Shown one piece after another: positions 10,404 to 22,059 of a DNA stretch of 64,000 bases; the first letter of the stretch is position 1; every line of letters starts with the position of its first letter. Both the position numbers and the translations under genes were made by a program. Source of the stretch: Aspidiotus rigidus (taxonomy: Eukaryota > Arthropoda > Insecta > Hemiptera > Diaspididae); contig JAVHKY010000025.1 in assembly GCA_035079385.1 (NCBI GenBank), positions 16,528,501 through 16,592,500 on the forward strand, written 5' to 3'. The notes under the pieces are model-generated. The model was not told the DNA's origin, ran no database searches, and was given only the letters and a program-made list of their open reading frames with translations.

Positions 10404-11190
10404 CAACACAACTGACGATGGGGTAACAACTGAAAGTACCTACTCTGGTAAACGAACTTTCAAAATCGTTTGAATACCCAGTGCACTACTTACATCTCAT
10501 CAAACTCAAGATGATTTTCAATCAACTTCAAGGACACTGCAATCTTATTTCAAGTTTGTTGTCATTTTCATAATTTGTGTTGCCCTCCTTACGCGGAAAA
10601 AATGAATATTGTCCCTTAGTTGACCAAATAAATTTGGAGACTTGAAAATGGTTTGAATTTCTGAGAGTAAAATTGCGTAGCTGTCAATAACTCCTATCCG
10701 AAAATATACCCACTCATGTAATATCGAGACCTACCGAACGGAAAATAATTCTCAACTAACTAGCAAAATTTCTCCACTCTACTTCCATTCATATGCAGCG
10801 ATACAACTGATGATGAGGTAACAACCAAAAGTACTCTTGTAAGCTAAGTAATTAATAAAGTAAAATAGCACTCTCGAGATCCTTTATATATCCAGTGCAC
10901 TACTTACATCTCATCAACCACAAAGTAAGTTCCAATTTCAATGACACGACGTTGTTGTTTTTGTGATTTGTGTTGTCCTGCTTGTGCTCCGAAAAATAAA
11001 TATTGTCTTCTAGTTCACCGAATGAATTTGGAGACCTAATAATGGTTCCAATTTTTGAGAGTAGAATTGCGTAGCTGTCGACGCCGATCCAAAAGTATGT
11101 ACTTTTTGTTAATACCAAGACCTTCCAAATGAACAATAAATCTCGACTAATTGGCAAAATTTTTCCACTCTTTTTCCACTTGAGACCAGA
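10404..11190. repeat. Two-copy tandem repeat, about 400 bp per unit
   Basis: Unit 1 (about 10404-10800) and unit 2 (about 10800-11190) share ACAACTGAtGATG, CCAGTGCACTACTTACATC (10478 and 10892), and a long block starting ATTGTC near 10610 and 11006. They diverge by many substitutions. The first words also recur at 22167-22215 beside other Penelope-like repeats, so the units probably belong to the terminal repeats of such elements. Confidence 0.7.
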
Positions 11191-11558
11191 AGTCAGAATT
11201 TGATCACAAAACTTGTTCCATCATTTTCAAGAACAATTTTCAATAATTGCTGATTAACAGTTCCATTAAATACAAATTTTTAGTTTCACCTCTTGTTTTA
11301 TAGTACCAGATCTCAAATTTCATAATCAAATTGATGATTATAGGTAGGTACCCGTGATTCTCTAGAACTTGTTGATTTAAACTACGTATTATCTATGATG
11401 TGTTGTTTTCACGTCAACAAACGATACCTCGAAATTATAAAATATATAGGTACGCTTCTACATCAATCTGCCATTAACACTCTACCAATCAATAAAAGTT
11501 GACAACATTCAAAATGTACCTTAATGCTCGTTTTTTTTTTTTTTTTTTTTTTTGACAG

Positions 11559-12336
11559 TGGCTTATTTGAATTTAGGACAACTGTTAATGTCACAAGGCT
11601 CATGTGAAGAAGCTGAAGAAATTCTGAGACATTGCTCAAAATTAGACCGTACCCAATGGTGTAAATGATCCGAAGTCACACGAGTCTACGCGGATTCCAG
11701 CTTTACTTCATCTAGGAAGACTGCAAGCAGATCGAGGAAAATACAAAGAAGCGGTTACCATTTATAAAGAGGCTGTGTCATCGCTTCTTGAGCACTATCA
11801 ACCGCAGGTCAGTTATTTTGTTTCAATGCTGACTATATATATGAACGATATCATCATATCAGGAAGACTCGTACTTATTTTTTATTTTTTCAGGTTTTAT
11901 ATGATTTATTGGGATTGGCGCGTTTGGGTCAACGTGATGAAGCTGAGAAATGGCATCGAGCAGCAATTGAAGCCAAACCCCTCCTTCAAAAAATTCATTG
12001 GTCCACGCAGACACATACCATGTGAAAGAAATAGAACGTTGAGTAGTACCTATATTCTGCCACTTTTTTTAAATTCAGGTTTACAACTAGAAAAAAGGGG
12101 GAAAAGTGCAGTAGCAGCGCCGCGCTGCCACGAATCAAATTTTTCCGCTACCTACCAATTAAAGATAACTTCAAATTGTTTGCACAAAATTTTTTGATAC
12201 CTATTATTCTTGGAATGAGAGAACTTGAAATTTTTTTCTTATTTTTCCAAGAGAACACGAATAATTAAAGCTGAAGAAGAGTTTCTAAAAGAGCAAACTT
12301 TGACTCCTGGGAATCCGACAGTCCATCAACATTTTG
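11559..12336 (+). pseudogene. TMTC2: TMTC2-like TPR gene fragment, three exons with intact introns
   Basis: Three exon-like blocks encode tetratricopeptide repeats resembling the C-terminal part of TMTC2, an ER membrane O-mannosyltransferase family member with many TPRs. Exon 1 (11559-11807) follows a T-tract and CAG and reads AYLNLGQLLMSQGSCEEAEE, then after a frameshift near 11650 PALLHLGRLQADRGKYKEA and EHYQPQ; it ends at a GTCAGT donor. Exon 2 (11894 to about 12030) reads VLYDLLGLARLGQRDEAEKW and decays at its 3' end. Exon 3 (12252-12336) reads IIKAEEEFLKEQTLTPGNPT, then VHQHF, and ends at a GTAAGAG donor. The intron phase between exons 1 and 2 is 0. Retained introns mean this is not a processed copy. 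The frameshift and the damaged exon 2 suggest a decayed segmental duplicate; a sequencing error in a live gene is the alternative. Transmembrane and catalytic exons are not seen in the window. Confidence 0.75.
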
Positions 12337-13384
12337 GTAAGAGTTTTGTGTTTCCAACCGTACTTTCCTACTTTTGAAGAAATTCTGTAGATATAGTTCA
12401 GTCTCATCGACGAAAACAGTCATACATTGAATGATGACAAGATTGAAAAAAAAAATCTACTTTACACCTTTGTAAGTTATCAGGATGAAATTTTTCAAAC
12501 AAAGGATCTTGTCACTAATTTGTAGAGACAATAATTGTCAGCAGGAAACTTCATCAATTACATTCTCTGCAAATGAACAAAGAATTCTCTTGAGGAACTT
12601 TTCATCTGGATTGGCTACAATTGTTATCAGAACTAGCATCAATATCTTCAGTTTTTTTAGAACACCAACCTAAAATCAAATACTGTAGGTAAATTCAGAT
12701 GATTTATGTAGGAAAGTATATATTCAGTAAAATTCAGAAAAGAAGCACCCACAAATAATTAAGACAATTAGTAATTCACAACGAAAAATAAGTAGCCTAT
12801 TTACATTTAAAATCCAGATCAAATACAGAAAAGCTATTGCAAGAACAAAAATAGTAGGCTACTTTACATATTAATATTCAGAAAATTGTGAGACAAAGAG
12901 AATACTCTTTGAAGACCCCTTATTCTAGGCCAAGTCTATCGAAACAAGAATGAATTTGCACCGTACGTAATGCAGGATCTAGCTTTAAGAATAAAAGAAA
13001 CGTGCTTACAGTTAATTGAAAACAGAAATTTTTTCATTATTTTATGCCTATCTTGAAGGTATGTATCTTGACAATTATCATTATTAAGCAAGACGAAATT
13101 CCGCCTATCAAATTACGCATACGTTCAACTTACAAATAATGGAAGATTAACGCATTAAATATTTTCTAAAGATACTTCCAACGTGAAAAATTCTTAAGTC
13201 TTATAGAAAATAAATGTCATATTGTTATGTAGGAATAGACTACGAATACCGTATTAAAATTTTAAAATTAAGGGAAATTATAGATTCAAAATGATATCCA
13301 ATACTATCAATTACTTTTCAAAATTATATTATGTAGCATAAAATCAAAGGTTTCAACATTTCAAGTGGGGTAGTCTATGGCATA
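12337..13384. other. No gene recognised between TMTC2-like fragment and the 182-residue frame
   Basis: A+T-rich sequence with short frames only. After the last donor at 12337 I see no further TPR-like exon on the plus strand. Confidence 0.5.
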
Positions 13385-13933
13385 TCACGGCAACTTATAC
13401 TTGATATCATCCAATTTAGCCGCTACTGCATCCACGCTCATCTTGATGTCATCCTGGTAATCCACAATGTTAGAGTTCAATCTCGACATCATAGTGAATT
13501 TACTTGTGTACAACCACGTTTCCATTTTAGTCATCACCTGCTCAGCTCTGAATTTTAATTTCATCATTGCTTCCAGTAAACCGGCTGCAAAATTTAGTAA
13601 AGTCGGCCCCTTCCCCGTGATAAATCCATGTTCAGGTTTCATATATGTCTGAAGAAACATCAGCTTCATACTCTCAATGTCCGATAGAACTTTTTTAGCA
13701 CGTACTTGATGTGTTTTGAGCTGCTCTACATATAAGCATTTGCGCAAATCACGCATTCGTTTTTGGGATACAACATTGTATTGTGGCTTGACTGAGATAC
13801 TATAATCGGCAAAGTAAAGTTCTTCTGCTTCAGCATCTGTATAGTTTTCGGCAGCAGTAATTATTTCATTCCACTTGTCTAGATGTCCTTCAATAGTTTT
13901 CGCAAACAATGAATTTTCATAAGACATTCTCAA
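13385..13933 (-). CDS. Unrecognised 182-residue protein, helical
   Basis: This is one uninterrupted 182-residue frame in an A+T-rich neighbourhood where most frames are much shorter. It starts MRMSYENSLFAKTIEGHLDK and ends DDIKYKLP. I do not recognise the family. The sequence is predicted by eye to be largely alpha-helical with heptad-like stretches (residues about 70-110 and 130-180), has no signal peptide and no evident transmembrane segment, and is rich in Lys, Glu, Met and Leu. The ATG at 13933 and a second Met four codons... in the form MRM offer two nearby starts. No clear polyadenylation signal was seen just downstream. Codon use is not degraded and there are no stops, which favours a real gene or a young retrocopy. 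Two weaker frames on the same strand (14152-14538, 14493-14756) could be upstream exons or chance. Confidence 0.45.
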   Translation of the reverse strand: MRMSYENSLFAKTIEGHLDKWNEIITAAENYTDAEAEELYFADYSISVKPQYNVVSQKRMRDLRKCLYVEQLKTHQVRAKKVLSDIESMKLMFLQTYMKPEHGFITGKGPTLLNFAAGLLEAMMKLKFRAEQVMTKMETWLYTSKFTMMSRLNSNIVDYQDDIKMSVDAVAAKLDDIKYKLP

Positions 13934-16069
13934 GGTACAAAGAACTCAACAGACAGAACTAAATTACAAAAACTTGAATTGGTGGAGTTCAGTTTCTAGA
14001 AGCAGATCACAAATTAACTTCAAAAATTAGGATTAGAATTTGTGGATTATCAGGATTGGAATGGAATGTAATATACTGGAACCAGATGCTTTTCTCATAC
14101 CTCTTTTACTCCATCTTATGTGGATTGTTTCCTTACACCTTACATAGCTCGCTAAGGACTTACCCAAGTCAAGTGGCTCATTGGCTGGTAGAGTCCAACT
14201 CTCATTGGTTGTTTGGAATAGGTGATAACAGTCTGGTTTTTTGTTGGTCGTAGGACCTTAGTAGGATAGCATGCTGAATCTGATGTCAAGTTCAGATTCA
14301 GATGATTTTGTGATGTGTGATCACTGCTCTGCCGTACAAAGTGAGATTGACCTAGGTATATCCAAAACATTGGTTTTGAAAAGCGGGTCTCTTGTACAAC
14401 AGAGTTTAAGCGTAAAAGCACGAAGCTTACCATACATTTGATCGAGTTCCAGTAAAATTTGATACAGCCACCTTCAACACGTTTGAACGTACCTATGATT
14501 GTTTCATCATTAGATGATTTCCATGTACAATTGTACATGCAATCTTCTTCACAATTATCGAAAAAGATTGTATAATTTCCGCAAATAGTCCATCTAGCGC
14601 TTCAAGTGGATCACTAACAAGCTGTCTCGCTACAAGGTTGCAAAGGAATTTTTGTTGTAGCTTTTTTAGATAAAGCTTTATAATATCCTTCCAACGTCTA
14701 CAAAACAAAAGGTATTCCCATTTGCCATCCAATTCACTGTTCCCATTAGTACACACACATACGCAATTCCAAACTCAACCACCAAACAACCCACGCTGGT
14801 ATTATGTTTTTCAGAATTTCTTTAAACCTTCACTATAAATATCACAACAGCCATATCTAACCACTTTCTCTGATAATAAAATTCTACTGAAACTGGATAA
14901 TGCGATTGATAATTAAGTAAATTGATTACCTAGCTTAGATATCATTTTAAACAATCAAAGATCACATTCTAGAGCATTTAAGTTCCTGAGAACCAAAATG
15001 TAGCTATAAGGACTACAAAATAATTTGAAATTTCATAATTCACAAAAAGCCAAAGCTATACATGCGATCAAGTATCATCAGTACTGTCGATTGAAATATC
15101 TACCTCTTCCATCATTATGAAACATTTTCAAATATTGTTCCGCAATTTGTGGAATTAATCTCATAGTTTTTCATTCAATATTTCAAGCACTCTGAAAGTT
15201 CGGACTAAAACATGAGGACCTACGAAATAGTCTGACGATAGGCCTAATGAAAATTTACATTTCGATTGATAAATAAATATGAGCAGGTATCACTTCATGC
15301 GATCGAAAATCACGTCTGTGTTCATAATTGGATTCACGATTTCATTGATGCAATTGATCAAGAACACATCAACCTACTTAATCCTCTTTTTCCTGTTAAT
15401 GAGATTCACTTGCGCTTATTGTTAGTCTTTTCATCCAAGCAATTTCATTCACAAAAGAAAACACAAATGCAGAACATTTAGGTATATTGTATGCTGGGTA
15501 CTCTCAGGAATTGTTCAAATTTTTGCTAATTAGGACTTTGTTCCAAATTTCATAATTCACAAAAAGCCGAAGCTAGATGCGATCACGAATCTATAATACC
15601 TATACCTACTAAAATATTTAGGTCATTGGATATTATCCGACAATTTTTAATTTTGTTTCGTTATTTTCGGCAAAATAATTCTCAGATCAGGTTATTTTCC
15701 AGTAATTTTTAAATCTGAACAGTTTCAAAACTTTCAACCTAAAACAACGGAGTGATAATAATGAGGCGCTAGACACGAGAGCCGACGATTAGAAATTTTC
15801 TAGTTCTACGCACCAATTAAAAAATAGTATCACGATGGCCGAATGATAGCCGATAGCACCCTCGGTGTCAACACGTAGGACCGAGTAAGCGCACCCCAGT
15901 GGCCACCTACACAGAGAACTGATATGTCATGTTGAAATACAGGTCAGATCAACTGAATGGGTGTTCTCAGTAGGGTAAAGAATCGACGACGACGACGACG
16001 ACGACGTAATGATAATGACGAAAAAACAATTTTAATGGAATTTTTGTGTAAAAATGCCACTCAAACAGG
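13934..16069. other. No secure gene; short open frames and small repeats
   Basis: Two minus-strand frames, 14152-14538 and 14493-14756, have amphipathic runs but no recognisable domain. A direct repeat of about 45 bp (TTTCATAATTCACAAAAAGC) occurs at 15024-15070 and 15541-15586. A CGA trinucleotide run lies at 15983-16006. Confidence 0.45.
15983..16006. repeat. CGA trinucleotide microsatellite
   Basis: Eight near-perfect CGA/GAC units in non-coding sequence. Confidence 0.85.
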
Positions 16070-16600
16070 GTTGCAAAAATGTGTTTTTTTGTTTTTTTTT
16101 TTTAAAAAAAAAAACAAAAAATGTGTTTGTTTATAGTTTAAAACGTTTTTTTTTTGTTTAGAACATGTTAGAAATAGTATTCTTTCTTCAAAGTTTAAAA
16201 CAGTGCTTTAAACATGTTTAAAACGGCATTTCTACACAAATTTTGTATTATGTGACCTGGTTTCAGGAAAGAAATGGAAACGTTCAAATATGAATCCGGA
16301 GATAAGAGTCTGCCTGAAGACGCAAGAAGACCCATATCTCCAGATTGATATATGGACGCTCCGGTCCCTTTCTTGGAACCAGGTCAAATATTTTGTTGTT
16401 TTAAACATAATAACCTAGCGCTTATTGCGGGGTTTCTCCAGATTTTTTCCCTAGACAGACACTCACGCTTTCTTGTGCGTAAGTACGCGTGACTTTAAAT
16501 TCATGACGTGCCATCCATGTTTAAAACGTTTTTTTCTCAAATTCCAATGTTTAAAACATGTTTAAAACACTGTTTAAAACAATTTCGTTTGGGTAATAAT
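16070..16600. repeat. GTTTAAAAC-rich segment with homopolymer runs
   Basis: The word GTTTAAAAC, or one close to it, recurs many times at 16130-16235 and again at 16390-16585, with T and A runs at 16087-16120. A 136-bp inverted-repeat element (16251-16386) lies in the middle, so the two halves were probably one patch before its insertion. Confidence 0.55.
16251..16386. mobile_element. Short inverted-repeat element, GTGACC-end family (copy 1)
   Basis: It starts TGTGACCTGGTTTCAGGAAA and ends TTTCTTGGAACCAGGTCA, which pair as imperfect inverted repeats. The outer bases match the ends of the elements at 42061, 55419 and 59892, and the length (136 bp) is nearly the same. The internal sequence is unrelated to them. 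It has no coding capacity. Confidence 0.6.
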
Positions 16601-16637
16601 AAATTGAACAAAAAGAAAAAGTTGCTTGAACGACTTC

Positions 16638-16760
16638 TTTACCTATTTCTTCTTTAGTTCATTCATCAACATTAGTTACTGTTGGGGTACATTTTATTCT
16701 CCGATATTTAAATTATTTAAATTTAGAATGAATTGAGTATTATTAATTAATAACTAGAAT
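16638..16760 (+). pseudogene. nad5: Nuclear copy of mitochondrial nad5 (NUMT 1)
   Basis: The frame reads SLPISSLVHSSTLVTVGVHF followed by ILRYLNYLNLE and then a TGA. This is the conserved A-x-x-P-I-S-S-L-V-H-S-S-T-L-V-T segment of NADH dehydrogenase subunit 5. The TGA at the expected position before IEYY is read as Trp in the invertebrate mitochondrial code, which marks mitochondrial origin. The same segment is present again in the larger copy at 59.1-60.2 kb. It is short and non-functional in the nucleus. Confidence 0.85.
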
Positions 16761-17779
16761 TTCTTGCAAACTTATGCAAATCTACTGCACTTGCCCTATA
16801 TATTTGAAAGGCTGGCTGTGTGAGCATACTGTCGGAATGTGTATAGGATTAAAGTTGATGTCGGTGCTCCCAGAGGCCAAGCTCATAACAACGGTCCAAA
16901 AGCGTAGGCGGGGAAGGCCTAGTAAGGGTAAACGAGCTTTAATTACTCTGTAGAGCATCACACAAATATTCAATTCATCTTTTACTTATAAAATAATGAC
17001 TGAATTGAACAAAATATGAATTGTGATGTGAACTTTTCAATTAATACCTAATAATTTTTGATGTAGACTTTTTAATTACTACCAATTTTTTCTGTAGAAT
17101 ATTAAAATCTTTTGTCAATTTTTTTTTTTTTCATTCAACGTAATTTTTTAATGTGTACAAAATTATTTTTATGTTCCATTCTCTTCTATTTTGGTGAAAT
17201 GATTATTAATCGCTAATTGCATTTGTGTTTTTGGATGATTTTGGTCTCTTCATTTCGAGCGGAAAAATCACACCCGTTTCGTTTAAAATATCGCAATCCT
17301 GCACTCAAGTTACTGATACGAGCACTCATATTTGTAAGACTGCATTTTTGAGCGAATGATGGAAATGTACGCCGATATTTCGTTATAACTCGATAAAGAA
17401 ACATTTAATTGGAAAACCAATACCGCCGCTGGATAAAATCAGATGAAATGACAAAAACTTCAATTCCACTTTGTTCGAGAGTTATTCCAAATTTTTCATT
17501 TTATTTCTCTAGATTGCATGCTTCAAAACATTTGTGGACACTTATTGTATATCACAGCGATTTAGGAGCCCAAATTATTGAAAAAAGTGTACTAATTATT
17601 GAGTGAGGGTTTTTCTATATAGGTACTTTGGTAGATCCTTTGGGTAATTGAAAAAAAAAAAAAAGGACAAAAATGTTCTGGCGTAACCAAATAAATAAAG
17701 ATCATGTTTCATGTCTGTCATAGTTTAAAATATAAGTCTAGTATGCAATATCGAATAATTTAGTGTTATGAGCAGGTCG
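16761..17779. other. No gene recognised
   Basis: A+T-rich DNA with T and A homopolymers (17119-17131, 17651-17664) and no frame with a recognisable domain. Confidence 0.5.
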
Positions 17780-18130
17780 TTCCGTCCGTTTGCCCTCCAT
17801 CTCGATCTGGTGATTATGGGGGCTCACTCGCTCCGCTCGTTCGTCCCCTTCTTCGTCTAGATAATTCTAGTGAAGAATGTATGTGTATAAGTGTAGTTTA
17901 GAATATTTGAAGCTACAGCTTTCTTCTAAGCCTGTAGTACAACAGACCTAGACCTAGTATGAAGCTAGTAAAAAGGAGGTTTGGATCTAGTATAGGCCCA
18001 GTATAAATTGTAAAATAGTATAGCTTAGCTATGTACTAGGCTAGTATACTGTATATTAGGTCTGGGTTTTACAGCCCTTCTTAGATAGGAGGCTCAGTCA
18101 CTCTGTTCGTTCGCCTCCTTTTTTACCTAC
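17780..18130. repeat. CTAG-rich patch bounded by a GGCTCA-TCGTTCG repeat
   Basis: A word of the form GGCTCAcTCgCTCcGcTCGTTCG occurs at 17821-17843 and 18091-18113. The second copy lies in a hairpin with arms AGGAGGC and GCCTCCT (18087-18118). Between them, CTAG and AGTATA words recur often (CTAGACCTAG, CTAGTATAGGCC, CTAGGCTAGTATA). No coding potential was seen. Confidence 0.5.
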
Positions 18131-20289
18131 AGGCAAAAAAAAGATATAAGAACACAGTAATATTGTGGTCACTTACGTCTGAAAGGTTGCATATTCGTAA
18201 CATTGCAGGAGTTGGAATGGGTAATCAAAATGAGAAATTCACGAATTCATAAATTTTGTAGAGAAAAAAATGAACTGACCCATCTATCAAATTAGCAACC
18301 TTTTCTAAGGTCTCTCCCCGGCAAAAACTTTGACAACTCGATCGACCGTCTCCCCTCATCCTAAAATTCTATCCAACTTCATAAAATTCTGACACATTCG
18401 CGTGGCGTCAGATTAGTATACAGTAAGCTGGGTAATTTGTCGCACCTGTCATAAAATGTGGCGAAGATACGCGGCCACCGACGCGACGCCTGAGCCCGAG
18501 TCGCCGCTAAATAATTATCACAAGAATGCCATCGAATGCGAGCGAAATACACGCGCGATCGTGATAGGAAACTAAAATTTAAGAATTCCGTATTATTCTC
18601 CATTTCGACCGCACGCCTCTAACGGCGACGGCTGCGGAATGCGCATAAATCGAAAATCGTTTTCAAATATTTGGAAATCCTAAATAAAAGCTCGCGCGGT
18701 TAGATCCCCGTGCGAGAGTTAAACAACACGCCACTGTCTTTGCACAAGTATTAATAAAATGCTATTTGAATTCTTTACTCACTTGCCTCCTCGATAGCAG
18801 GATAATTTCGCGATTAAAGCTCTTTTCACGTAGACAAATTTTTGTCCGCATTAATCAGCCTCGAAAAGTATAATATAAGAAAGTTTCGTAGGTACGTTTC
18901 TACGCGGCGAGATCATCGTCTCATCCCTTTATGAGTATTTTCTTTTGTACCGCGAGGTGATTGAAGACCGTTTCAGCATTCGTTCAACCGAACACGTGAA
19001 TTTATATAGTTGTTATATGAAAAAGTGACAATCAGTAGTCCATCCAATTAGATTGAATGAAAGTCATTTGATGATTGTTGGGTATAAATTTTAGTACTTT
19101 TTGACCATAACTCGTGCATTGAATATGCCTCTTTTTACTCTGAGAAAATTTTGCATTCTCCAATGTCACCTTGCACATTTCCAGTCTTCCAAACTTTTTG
19201 AATCTACAGCTACCCGAGCGCAAGAAGTGATTTATTCTTGGCGGAAATTTGACGGCCATAATCAAAATTCAACGCAGTTTACTCGATTTACTCGTAAGGA
19301 TGTGAATACAATTAATGACTTCACCTCAGAAACGAGAATAAGAATACTTAGAAATTACAACGGAGACGAGGCGACGACATTTGTGTTTTTCTATCGATTT
19401 GAAAAAAGAACAATAATAACAAAGAGGACAAAAAAAAATTAGGCGTTTAGTACACTTTTTAGGACCATCTAAAATTTTGTAGCGTTCCCGATAGCGTTAA
19501 CGGACGTCGTCGTGGGTATGTGAGCGAAAAATTTATCACGCTTTCTTTCCTACAGAAGACGCGAGTGACGTGGAGAGCGCGGTTTTCCGAAACGTAAAAC
19601 TTTGTCTAAGTTATCTGTCAACATTCTACCCCTTCTAACGGACTCTCGTTATCCGGAGCGAAAAGATATTTCATTCCGAAAGCAGTTATGTCGTTGACAT
19701 ATCACATTTGAATATCGTGGTCCTGTGGCCAAGAGCAAACGCTTCAGGTCGTTGCGGGCAGAGACGTCGTCGTATACTTTCTCGTTTTTTTTTTTTTTTT
19801 CTTTCTTAGAAATCGTTTCTGCCCAATGAACGCACATCAGCCACCGTCACACGGAGGGTATACTCGTACATTCGTCTTTTTTCTCCATTTATGACTGCAA
19901 AAGATCATAAATGTACAATTTACCCCGCGTCGGCTTTTGCGTATTTGAAATATGTGATAGGAGACTGAGAATTTTATTATTAAAAAATACCGAGAAATTC
20001 ACGTTCGGAAAACGGTTAACAAAAAAAAAAAAAAAAAAACGTACAAATAGGTCTGATTCTCTTTGATCCATAATATTATGTCTTTTGGACACGTGTGTAT
20101 ATTCATCTTTTCTGTCACGAGCGTGGATCCAATAAAATTGCGTATAATGATTAAATATTTCGAAAATTACATTTCAAAATGAACATTTCATTTGGTGATC
20201 AAATCCATCGAATTACAGATCAATATTCTGCATAACTTTAGGAATTTCTTATATATTTGTCCTACGTGAAATGCTATGTGAGATCTATT
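18131..20289. other. No gene recognised; CpG-richer non-repetitive DNA
   Basis: The segment is less repetitive than its surroundings and has frequent CpG between about 18350 and 19000 and again at 19480-19760. Short frames (19101-19442 plus; 18379-18603 minus) carry no domain that I know. It could hold regulatory DNA of a gene outside the window. Confidence 0.4.
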
Positions 20290-20734
20290 TGCTTGAGGAC
20301 ACAATTGGACGAAAATATAATCAGTATGTCATAGAGCTCAGGACAAGAACAAAGAGTGACTTTACAGATTTTCCAATTACAAGTTACAAAGACCTGTTTT
20401 GAAGTAGAACACTCCATAATCAGATCGCTACCCTACAAATAAGTCAGCGTCTTAATTGGAATAAAGAAAAAGAAAAAGAGATGAAAAAGAAAAATATGAT
20501 TTCAATAGTGTCAGCCTTTGTGTTGCCGGCCGATCCTAAAAACGAGAAGGGGAAATTCTATTCGCTTCAGGACACGAAGGTCTTTTTTGTGGGCAAAAAC
20601 GTAATCATTACGTCCTATGGCTAAGAACAAGAAGAAATTGAGAGTGCCATAACAGGCGCATAGAGATTTTCAAATTTTATGATACTATAACTGGTTTTAA
20701 AGTAGAACACTTCATTATCAGATCGCAATCAAAC

Positions 20735-21372
20735 CGAGGAGTTAGCGAGCTGTCGAAAATCTGCAATTTTCGACTGAAGTTTCATCGCTGCGGCAATAGC
20801 CGACTGATAAACAAATAACGAAATCCATAGCAATGGAAAATCAACCCATTTTCAATATCTCTCTTCAAACTCTTTCATTAATCCTTTTTCGCTGCTTACG
20901 AATTTCGATTACGAGTTACGTATAAACAATGACAAACATTTGCGATACGATGTCGGATCAGCAGACGCCGACTCTGCAATTCCTGATGGTTCCAATTGAT
21001 GTAAGTACTTATTCTTAGACAATTCGACTCTTCTTATTATTCTGGTTCGACCCGTTAAGGACTTGTACGATCCACGACCTCAATCTTCTTTTATTTCTAA
21101 TCGACTTACTCTCGTTCGCGAGACTGACGGATAAATGTTTTATTCTCTGTCCGTTAGATTCCCGATGATCCGTCGATGACGACCATGGTACACATTCAGA
21201 CACGTTTCGGACTTATAATTATTCGATTTATCCTCTTAATTAAATAAATATATTTTATATCTCTCGTATGTCTCGATATTTTCCTCAGATTGAGTTTTCA
21301 GCACGTCTTCCACTGCAGCAAAGCCACTCTAGCTATCCCCCCCCCCTTTCGCATTTCCCACACGAGCCTTAA
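20735..21372 (-). mobile_element. Penelope-like 3' end, inverted and uninterrupted copy
   Basis: Its reverse complement matches 7640-8177 joined directly to 10061-10170. It includes the end of the coding region (LVWEMRKGG, then ARVALLQWKTC) and a 62-codon open stretch beginning MSECVPWSSSTDHRESNGQR. That stretch is nearly identical to 7805-7993 with only a few changes. It serves as the empty site that defines the solo LTR at 8.2-10.1 kb. Confidence 0.8.
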
Positions 21373-22020
21373 TTGAAACAAAGAAGAAGAAAAAGAGATG
21401 TAGAAGAAAAATATGATTTCTATAGTGTCGGTATTCGTGATGTGGGCCGACCCTGAAACGAGAAAGAGAAATTCTATTTGCTCTCGGACACAAACGTTTC
21501 TTTTGCAACAGGACAAAAACATAATCATTACATTTTAGGGCTAAGAACAAGAACAAAGAAAGACATTACAGGCACGTAAAGATTTTCAAATCCTAAGTTA
21601 CAATGACTGGTTCCAAAGTAAAACACTCACATCATCAGATCGCAACTACACCAAGAAGTCAGCGTCTTGAACAGACTAAGTTATGATGACGTCACAAGCT
21701 CCACATCCGTTTATCCCAACATACCCTATAGTTCGCTTAAAATTGTCAATCTTACCCCATATTACCAACTTGGATAGTGAACAAAAAAATGCTCCATAAG
21801 AAAGAAGAAGAAAGACACAGGAATGTTTCAATCTCAAGTCCACATTAATTGTAAACAAGAAATAAATAAAGAACCATTGAATACTTCGGAACTTCCTGAC
21901 TCTGAATATAAATATTATAAATTGCCCAATTTGAACGTATGATTAAAACGTTCCAGCATATTTCTTATGGGAATTGAGAACTTGATAGATCCCAAATATT
22001 ACAATCAAACACATTCACTG

Positions 22021-22059
22021 GTTTTTTTTTTTTTTTTTTTTTTTTTTGGGGGGGGGGGT
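22021..22059. repeat. Poly(T)-poly(G) tract
   Basis: About 27 T followed by about 10 G. Such tracts are prone to length error in assembly. Confidence 0.9.

Noticed and set aside
14152..14756. Two overlapping minus-strand frames that could form a second exon set for the 182-residue protein
   Set aside because: No convincing splice pair or domain; kept only as a note.
16087..16120. T-run followed by A-run as a hairpin terminator
   Set aside because: Such tracts are common here as simple repeats, and no gene ends nearby.
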